A DNA stretch of 31,955 nt from Morganella morganii (GTDB lineage: Bacteria > Pseudomonadota > Gammaproteobacteria > Enterobacterales > Enterobacteriaceae). Made by a program: the position numbers and the translations under genes. The notes beneath the pieces were generated by a model. The model was not told the origin of the DNA. It searched no databases and was given only the letters and a program-made list of their open reading frames with translations. Below, in pieces: positions 21,599 to 26,996 of this stretch (the first letter of the stretch is position 1; each line of letters begins with the position of its first letter). The stretch covers positions 1-31,955 of the forward strand of contig NZ_NRQY01000004.1 of assembly GCF_003996855.1 (NCBI RefSeq), given 5' to 3'.

Positions 21599-22719
21599 GC
21601 GCCAAAAAGGGATTGGATTTAAGCGGGCTGGATAACTTTTCAGCTTTGATGGGAGGCGACCCGGCTCCTACTCAATCAGTGGCTTCAACAGACGTACCTG
21701 AAGGTTTCGCAGGAAACCTTATCCGTGTGCCTCTGAAAAAAATTCATAAGGATGCAGATAACGCCAGAAAGACTATCGACCCGCAGGAACTCCGTGAGCT
21801 GGCCGATTCAATGAAGTCTGTAAATCCGGCAACTGGAAAACCACGTGGTAACAAAAACCCGGTAAGTCTGAAACCTCATCCAGATATACCGGGGGAATAT
21901 ATTCTTAATGCCGGTGAGCGCCGTTGTGCTGCTGCTGAACTTGCCGAGCTACCTGATGTTCTGGCGTTCATTGATGAGGACGCCGACGAATTTGATAATG
22001 CAGTTGATAACATTCAGCGCGTAGCTCTTTCACCAATTGAAACCGCTACGTTTATCCAGCGCCGGATTGAGAAAGGCGATAAAAAAAGCGCCATCGCGGC
22101 CCGATTGGGTAAGCCAGCATCGTTTGTATCAGATCATATTATTTTCTTTGATATGGCTGATTGTATCCGTGATATGTACGACAGTGGCCGTGTTGTCTCT
22201 ATGCAGGCCATGGCCCTGTTACATCGTGCCTATAAAAAACACGCTGAAGAAGTAGAGGCTTTTTGTTCCGAAGCACAAGACGAGCTAACTACTGCTGATG
22301 TGCGGGCTTTTTGTGATTCACTCAAAGAGCCGGAATCTAAAGCCGTGAATACGTCAGGCGACAATGAAGACGGTCAGGAGCTGCCGAGCGATGCCAACGC
22401 ATGGATCGGAGGGAGTGCCGATAGCGACGAACTGGAGAAGGGCGAAGAGCAACAACCGTTAGTTATTGACGGCGAACCAATCAGCGGCGGCCCATCTTCT
22501 GATTTGGAAGATGAAGCCAGTAAAATCATTGCCGCCGATGAGGCAAGCGACAAAATTAAAAAGGCGATTGTCCAGATTCAATATGATGAACGCCCAGCGC
22601 GATTACTCACGAACCGCCGAGCTTCTTATGGGTTCGGTTGGATTAAATACGATGATGATGGCAGTGAAGACGAGGTTGATCTAAAGGACGTTAGCGTTGT
22701 TGCCATTGTTGAAGGTTGA
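21595..22719 (+). CDS. parB: ParB/KorB centromere-binding protein and global repressor
   Basis: 374 aa. N-terminal ParB domain (VPLKKIHKDADNARKTIDPQ and NAGERRCAAAELAELPDVLA), central KorB-type HTH (KKSAIAARLGKPASFVSDHI), acidic linker, C-terminal dimerisation domain (PARLLTNRRASYGFGWIKYDD). KorB proteins both bind partition sites and repress operons. The five-copy palindrome TTTCGTGCGCACGAAA is a candidate binding site (inference). Confidence 0.93.
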   Translation: MSAKKGLDLSGLDNFSALMGGDPAPTQSVASTDVPEGFAGNLIRVPLKKIHKDADNARKTIDPQELRELADSMKSVNPATGKPRGNKNPVSLKPHPDIPGEYILNAGERRCAAAELAELPDVLAFIDEDADEFDNAVDNIQRVALSPIETATFIQRRIEKGDKKSAIAARLGKPASFVSDHIIFFDMADCIRDMYDSGRVVSMQAMALLHRAYKKHAEEVEAFCSEAQDELTTADVRAFCDSLKEPESKAVNTSGDNEDGQELPSDANAWIGGSADSDELEKGEEQQPLVIDGEPISGGPSSDLEDEASKIIAADEASDKIKKAIVQIQYDERPARLLTNRRASYGFGWIKYDDDGSEDEVDLKDVSVVAIVEG

Positions 22720-22730
22720 GGCGGGCAATT

Positions 22731-22958
22731 ATGAAAAATCGCATAGTGCTAATCAGCGGCGTTATCGCCGCTTTAGTCCTGATTCTTTTTCTGGCGTATC
22801 CCTACTTGAAAAACAGCCAATCATTTTTGGCTGTAGTAGCTATTTGCGTAACGTTTGCTGTATTGGCATTAGCTATACCAGCCAACTTATTTAGTTGGCT
22901 GCGAGGAAAGAAGGGTAAGCCCGGATTCATCAAAAGCACGTTTTTCCGATGGCGTTAA
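22731..22958 (+). CDS. Small two-segment membrane protein
   Basis: 75 aa from ATG 22731 (GAGGCGGG upstream); a TTG at 22716 would add five residues. Two hydrophobic segments (IVLISGVIAALVLILFLAYP and FLAVVAICVTFAVLALAIP) and a basic tail (WLRGKKGKPGF). Function unknown. Last gene of the partition operon, 11 nt after parB. Confidence 0.6.
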   Translation: MKNRIVLISGVIAALVLILFLAYPYLKNSQSFLAVVAICVTFAVLALAIPANLFSWLRGKKGKPGFIKSTFFRWR

Positions 22959-22961
22959 AAA

Positions 22962-23034
22962 CTCGCTGTTGATGGTGCCGTAACTAGCAAGCGTAGCGAG
23001 TCTGTTACGGTTCCATCAATAGCCGACAAGCGAA
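22962..23034. terminator. Long imperfect hairpin between convergent genes
   Basis: GCTGTTGATGGTGCCGTAAC pairs with GTTACGGTTCCATCAATAGC (22967-22986 and 23006-23025) around a 19-nt loop. It lies between the ends of the plus-strand membrane gene and the minus-strand SprT gene. It may be a bidirectional terminator, though no clear T run is present. Confidence 0.5.
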
Positions 23035-23039
23035 GCGCG

Positions 23040-23756
23040 TCAGTTAGCGACTTCAAAGGCTACGTTACAGTCTCCACACATCACATTCAGGTCAGGCTTC
23101 CCCCAAATATTTGTTTCGCACATAGAGCAGGTGTATTTAATCCTGTTTGATTTATTCTCGTTCTTTATCGTCAACTCGCCATCTTCACCAACTTCAATCC
23201 CCATGGCTTCTAAGTCACCCGCGAACTGGTCAGCATTGCCAGATGCAATGGCCTCAAGAAGGCGATCCCTTGCTGGAAATCTATCCATCCATGAAATACG
23301 AAAATCATCCTGCATAAGCTTGTTGTATTCGTCCATGAACTGGCCACCTTCAATGGCATAGTCGGCCATGCTATCACCTGTTCTGGCCCCGCCGGGTTTC
23401 CCCGTTGAGGACGGCATTAAACCGATAGACTCCATTTTGTCAGCCCACTCTTTATTGTGGTATCCACGGCGTCCGGGTTTACCAAAATGGTATTGCCAAA
23501 GATGGGCCATTTCATGGACTAGCGTTTGCATAATTTCTTCTGGCGGGCACACGGCAAAATAGGCGGGGTTCATTGCTATTTCATCCGTCCGGGTTCCATT
23601 GGCGTGAACAAACCTTTCGGCAGAGAAATAGCCATATGTTTTCTTTTCCCGCTGGAGAGTGATCAGGCAGGGGGGAAGTGAGCCATCAAAAAGTGCTTCA
23701 TTGAAATGGTCATAGGCAATCTGCAATTCTTCGTAAGTCTGTTGTGTAGGTTTCAT
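23040..23756 (-). CDS. SprT/SPRTN-type zinc metalloprotease
   Basis: 238 aa. N-terminal SprT domain with LVHEMAHLWQYHFGKPGRRG: zinc ligands His 81 and His 85, catalytic Glu 82, third ligand probably His 100 (GYHNKEW). A C-terminal zinc ribbon (YTCSMCETNIW...MCGDC). In eukaryotes SPRTN degrades DNA-protein crosslinks; bacterial SprT is little studied. The gene is divergent from mobC-mobA across the oriT region. Its promoter is bracketed by two identical palindromes, so it is likely tightly repressed. Confidence 0.88.
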   Translation of the reverse strand: MKPTQQTYEELQIAYDHFNEALFDGSLPPCLITLQREKKTYGYFSAERFVHANGTRTDEIAMNPAYFAVCPPEEIMQTLVHEMAHLWQYHFGKPGRRGYHNKEWADKMESIGLMPSSTGKPGGARTGDSMADYAIEGGQFMDEYNKLMQDDFRISWMDRFPARDRLLEAIASGNADQFAGDLEAMGIEVGEDGELTIKNENKSNRIKYTCSMCETNIWGKPDLNVMCGDCNVAFEVAN

Positions 23757-23780
23757 TGGCGTATATCTCGCTTTTTATTA

Positions 23781-23828
23781 TTGGATTGCACAATCCAAAT
23801 TATACCACCTTTGGATTGCACAATCCAA
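23781..23828 (-). promoter_or_regulatory. SprT-gene promoter bracketed by two TTGGATTGCACAATCCAA palindromes
   Basis: Palindromes at 23781-23798 and 23811-23828, 30 bp centre to centre. On the minus strand -35 TTGGAT (23828-23823), 18 nt, -10 TATAAT (23804-23799). The outer palindrome contains the -35 and the inner one covers the start site. A third copy is at 13685-13702. Confidence 0.8.
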
Positions 23829-23829
23829 A

Positions 23830-24040
23830 AATTATAGCCGCAAATCTGCCCCTGATCCTGTTGAGCCGGTTTTGACTTTGGGCCAAGGCGCAGCCGATGG
23901 CGTGAAATAGCCATTCGTGCAAAATCTTCGTGCGTACGAAAAGAATATGGGGGGTTAGAGCTAGGGCAGGATTCGCAAAGTGCTGGCGCATGGCACCGAC
24001 TTTGCTATAATACCCCCCATCCCCCCATATTGTAAAAGGC
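23830..24040. other. Candidate oriT region
   Basis: Intergenic segment directly upstream of mobC and mobA. It holds TGATCCTGT at 23853-23861, close to the IncP-type nick core YATCCTGY. It also holds a palindrome TTCGTGCGTACGAA (23927-23940), and inverted repeats AATATGGGGGG (23944-23954) and CCCCCCATATT (24021-24031). A -10 box TATAAT (24006-24011) has no clear -35. The position relative to the relaxase genes is the main evidence; the nick site is a guess. Confidence 0.5.
23927..23940. promoter_or_regulatory. Copy of the TTCGTGCGCACGAA palindrome near oriT
   Basis: TTCGTGCGTACGAA, one change from the perfect form, in the intergenic region before mobC. Confidence 0.65.
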
Positions 24041-24046
24041 CCGCTT

Positions 24047-24562
24047 ATGCCGAGGATCGTTAAGAGAGTTACGCCGGAATTAAAAGAGAAGTGGCAAACC
24101 TTTTGTCATGAGCGTGGTGTTAGTGAATCCGATATGTTGGGGCTGTTGCTCGAAAAGGTAACGGCGGGAATAGTGCCTAATGAAGCTAAAGGATTGGAAG
24201 AACCACGTTCAGATAAAGTAACGATACGTTTGTCACCGAAAGATATTCACAGCATGACAGAACGCGCTAAGGCTGAAGGGTTTCCCAGCAGAACCACATG
24301 GCTTACTAATTTAGTGTTGGCAACCTTGAGCAAAGAACCGGTATTAACTGACGCCGAAGTTAATGCTTTGCGGGGTTCCAATCGTGAGCTGGCCGCGATA
24401 GGTAGAAACCTGAACCAGATAGCCAGAGCGTTGAATGTAGAGTTTCGTGATAGCGATAAGCTGAACAAGGAATTAATAGATCGGCTGCTTGAACAGATAG
24501 ATGGCCATCGAGACAAGGTATCTAATCTTATTGATAGAAACATGAATCGTTGGGGAGGTTAA
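24047..24562 (+). CDS. mobC: MobC-type relaxosome accessory protein
   Basis: 171 aa. N-terminal part with a ribbon-helix-helix look (KVTIRLSPKDIHSMTERAKA then FPSRTTWLTNLVLATL), and the MobC signature LRGSNRELAAIGRNLNQIARALN at about residues 110-132. It binds oriT and helps the relaxase nick. It ends just before the mobA ATG; the mobA ribosome site GGAGG lies in its last codons. Confidence 0.92.
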   Translation: MPRIVKRVTPELKEKWQTFCHERGVSESDMLGLLLEKVTAGIVPNEAKGLEEPRSDKVTIRLSPKDIHSMTERAKAEGFPSRTTWLTNLVLATLSKEPVLTDAEVNALRGSNRELAAIGRNLNQIARALNVEFRDSDKLNKELIDRLLEQIDGHRDKVSNLIDRNMNRWGG

Positions 24563-24564
24563 CC

Positions 24565-25557
24565 ATGGCCGTTGAAAGCTTGTCAAAACTCCTTGAGGGT
24601 AAAGTAAAGACTAAATCCAACAAAACTACAGACCTGAAAGGTAAGGCTAGTCGCATAGCTAATCGTGCGTCTGAAGTTATGGTTAAGGTGAGTGGCAATG
24701 CAAAAGGCCCAGCTCACGTTAAAGCCCATTTAGATTACATCAGCCGAAACGGGAAGCTGGAACTTGAAAATGAACGTGGTGAAATATTGAAGGGAAAGGA
24801 CGACGTTAAAGCCGTTCATAAGGAATGGACTCAGGATCAAGGTAAGCGACGTGCCAATACGCGCGATACTACTAATGTAGTGCTATCCATGCCGAAAGGA
24901 ACGGAAGCTAAGGCCGTCAAAGAATCGGCTAGGGCATTTGCAAAAAAACAATTTGGCGAAAACTACCAGTATGTTTTTGCACTTCATGAAGACGTTGATC
25001 ACCCGCATGTTCATATCAGTATAAAAACCTTGGGTTTCGATGGCAGGCGCTTACATGTGAAAAAAGGCGATCCTCAAATATGGCGTGAAGGTTTTGCTAA
25101 AGAACTTCGCGCTAGGGGAGTTGAAGCTGAAGCAACACCACGCGCTACACGTGGCGTAGTCAAAAAAGGTATTGATCAGGCGATTCTTCATATTCGCAAG
25201 CGTGGATTAACCCCGGAAGTCGATAAAGCCAAAATCAAAGAGATCGTAGAAGAGTTTAAAGATACGAGGGCCGGAAAGCCTGCAAAAGCGAAACCGTGGG
25301 AAAAGAAAATACAGACAAGGCAGCAGGAAGTTAGAAAAGGGTGGCTATCGGCGGCGCAGGAACTTAACCAGAGTTCAGAGCCGGGCGATAAAAAGCTTGC
25401 CGCTGATGTTGTGAATTTTGTTAATACCATGCCTCCTATGGCTACGGAACGACATGAAATGGCCAAAGCAGTTAGTCAGAAACTAGCAAGCCAGCAGCCC
25501 GGAAAAAAGCAAAATTCAACTGGCAGAGATAGAGATAACGATCAGGAAGAACGATAA
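24565..25557 (+). CDS. mobA: MobA/VirD2-type relaxase
   Basis: 330 aa from ATG 24565 (GGAGG 6 nt upstream). Motif I HLDYISRNGK with probable nucleophile Tyr 58. Motif III HEDVDHPHVHISIK with the metal-binding His triad (146, 148, 150). It nicks oriT and pilots the strand through the T4SS; MOBP-like by motif layout. It is short, with a basic tail. The C-terminus (ERHEMAKAVSQKLASQ...DQEER) weakly resembles the tails of the TOPRIM protein and ArdC. Confidence 0.93.
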   Translation: MAVESLSKLLEGKVKTKSNKTTDLKGKASRIANRASEVMVKVSGNAKGPAHVKAHLDYISRNGKLELENERGEILKGKDDVKAVHKEWTQDQGKRRANTRDTTNVVLSMPKGTEAKAVKESARAFAKKQFGENYQYVFALHEDVDHPHVHISIKTLGFDGRRLHVKKGDPQIWREGFAKELRARGVEAEATPRATRGVVKKGIDQAILHIRKRGLTPEVDKAKIKEIVEEFKDTRAGKPAKAKPWEKKIQTRQQEVRKGWLSAAQELNQSSEPGDKKLAADVVNFVNTMPPMATERHEMAKAVSQKLASQQPGKKQNSTGRDRDNDQEER

Positions 25558-25558
25558 A

Positions 25559-25574
25559 TTTCGTGCGCACGAAA
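25559..25574. promoter_or_regulatory. Copy of the TTTCGTGCGCACGAAA palindrome after mobA
   Basis: A perfect copy, starting 2 nt after the mobA stop and before the bidirectional hairpin. There is no promoter here, so this copy may be a spreading or partition-type site rather than an operator. Confidence 0.7.
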
Positions 25575-25593
25575 CCGCACAGGGGAGGGGAGA

Positions 25594-25621
25594 CAGGCGG
25601 GCTATTTCCCGCCTGTTTTTT
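25594..25621 (+). terminator. Terminator between convergent mobA and ardC
   Basis: CAGGCGGG, loop CTATTT, CCCGCCTG, then TTTTTT on the plus strand. The ardC stop (25620-25622) overlaps the T run. Confidence 0.85.
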
Positions 25622-26777
25622 AACGCTCTAAATCAGTATCTTGTTTTAGACCTTTTTTGCTTACTACAACCGTATTAATTTCCTTTATTTTTATTTCCGT
25701 ATCTGGTTTTTCGTGGGTAAGTCTGGACTGTATCTTTTCCATGAATTTAGCCCGATCTTCTGCGTTGTTAAAACGCTCTGCAAGCTTCTCAGCGAGTTTT
25801 AAAGGCAATGCGCTATCATTCCCCTCTTTTTGGTCTGTATCGCTTCCTGGTGCGTTTTGAGGGGCTTCCTGCGCCTTTTCTTTCTCATGGCTCAAAAGGT
25901 AGGAACTAATAGCTTCAGCGTCTTTTGCTGCCCTCAGTATTTCTTTGGGATCATCCTTTAGAACCTTCACCCAGCTTTTAACGTAAGCGGCGTGTTGTCC
26001 GGGGTCATGGCCTATTTGCAATTCATCGCCAATCATCAAAGAGGCTATTTCAGCTCTCAGTTCTTCCTTTGCGTAGGACTCAGAACCAAATCGCCCGGTT
26101 AAATCTCTATCCAGACGGCTTTTGTGGCCGGTTGAATGGCCAGCTTCATGCAATGCAGTGGCATAGTAATTATCGGCGCTGGGAAATTGGCTACGTTCCG
26201 GGAGGTGTATCGAATCTGTAGAAGGACGGTAAAATGCGCCATCAGCTTGATCATGCTTGATAGGTACGTTCATGGCCTGCAAGATATTTTCGGCTCGTTC
26301 ATGGCGTTCCCAATCTGGTTTTGTTGCCTTAACTTCTAATGGCGGTAAGCCTTGAATCTGTTCCGCGTTAAATACCACTGCTGAAAAGACTTTTGGGCGT
26401 TCAAGTTTCACGGTAATCATTTTTTTCTTACCGTTATCATCCAGTACCGGTTTCCCTTTATCGTCGAGCTTGGGGATTGTGTCGGTAAACTTCCAGTATT
26501 GAACCAGCGTACCTTTTTCGCCCTTTTGAACCTGCGCATTCACGCTTTGGGCTTGCTTATACGTCATCCAGCGGGGATCTGTACGCTGTTGCATAGCCAG
26601 CCATAGGGCGTTGGCTCCCTTGTAACGAGTACCGCTAACCGGGTTATGCGGCATTCTGCTTGAACCCGGTTCCCATGGTTTTTGCCATGGCGCGGTTCCT
26701 TCCTCAAGCTGTTTGATCAGACGATCAGCAATTTCTTCATAGAATGGTTTCTTCTCTTTGTCGTCACCTCTGGCCAT
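25620..26777 (-). CDS. ardC: ArdC-type antirestriction protein with metallopeptidase motif
   Basis: 385 aa. N-terminal ssDNA-binding domain (FYEEIADRLIKQLEEGTAPW, NPVSGTRYKGANALWL), then a zincin domain with LHEAGHSTGHKSRLDR (HEAGH at about 210-214). ArdC of plasmid pSa protects incoming DNA and is delivered to the recipient (established for that relative). Here an extra C-terminal part ends LKLAEKLAERFNNAEDRAKF...EIKIKEINTV...QDTDLER, nearly the same as the end of the TOPRIM protein. It is coupled to the 50-aa gene upstream, whose last codons hold its GGAGG. Confidence 0.92.
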   Translation of the reverse strand: MARGDDKEKKPFYEEIADRLIKQLEEGTAPWQKPWEPGSSRMPHNPVSGTRYKGANALWLAMQQRTDPRWMTYKQAQSVNAQVQKGEKGTLVQYWKFTDTIPKLDDKGKPVLDDNGKKKMITVKLERPKVFSAVVFNAEQIQGLPPLEVKATKPDWERHERAENILQAMNVPIKHDQADGAFYRPSTDSIHLPERSQFPSADNYYATALHEAGHSTGHKSRLDRDLTGRFGSESYAKEELRAEIASLMIGDELQIGHDPGQHAAYVKSWVKVLKDDPKEILRAAKDAEAISSYLLSHEKEKAQEAPQNAPGSDTDQKEGNDSALPLKLAEKLAERFNNAEDRAKFMEKIQSRLTHEKPDTEIKIKEINTVVVSKKGLKQDTDLER

Positions 26778-26780
26778 CGG

Positions 26781-26933
26781 TTAACCCTCCTGCTCGTCTT
26801 CAATATCAATCGCCTCTCTTGCATCAGCTTCAGATAAGGCGCTTTCTTCAAATGCGCCTAACTCTTCAGCTTCTTGGCGGCTCATCTCAATTTCACGGCC
26901 CGGTATATTCAGATCCAGTATTTTATTGTTCAT
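26781..26933 (-). CDS. Small acidic protein before ardC
   Basis: 50 aa, ATG 26933 to stop 26781: MNNKILDLNIPGREIEMSRQ, ending DIEDEQEG. Very acidic, no membrane segment, function unknown. The stop is 3 nt before the ardC ATG, so it may serve translational coupling. The space to the upstream terminator is only about 15 nt, so transcription must come by read-through. Confidence 0.6.
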   Translation of the reverse strand: MNNKILDLNIPGREIEMSRQEAEELGAFEESALSEADAREAIDIEDEQEG

Positions 26934-26946
26934 GCCTATTACCCTA

Positions 26947-26977
26947 TAAAAAAGCCCGGAGCTAAAAGCGTCCGGGC
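26947..26977 (-). terminator. Terminator after the TOPRIM primase-like gene
   Basis: On the minus strand GCCCGGA, loop of 10 nt, TCCGGGC, then TTTTTT. It ends the long virB7-virB11-virD4-primase transcript; partial read-through would feed the 50-aa gene and ardC. Confidence 0.8.
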
Positions 26978-26996
26978 CATGGTAGTTAACGATAAA

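Noticed and set aside
23800..23991. 63-aa minus-strand frame in the oriT region
   Set aside because: No ribosome site, and it crosses the SprT promoter and operators.
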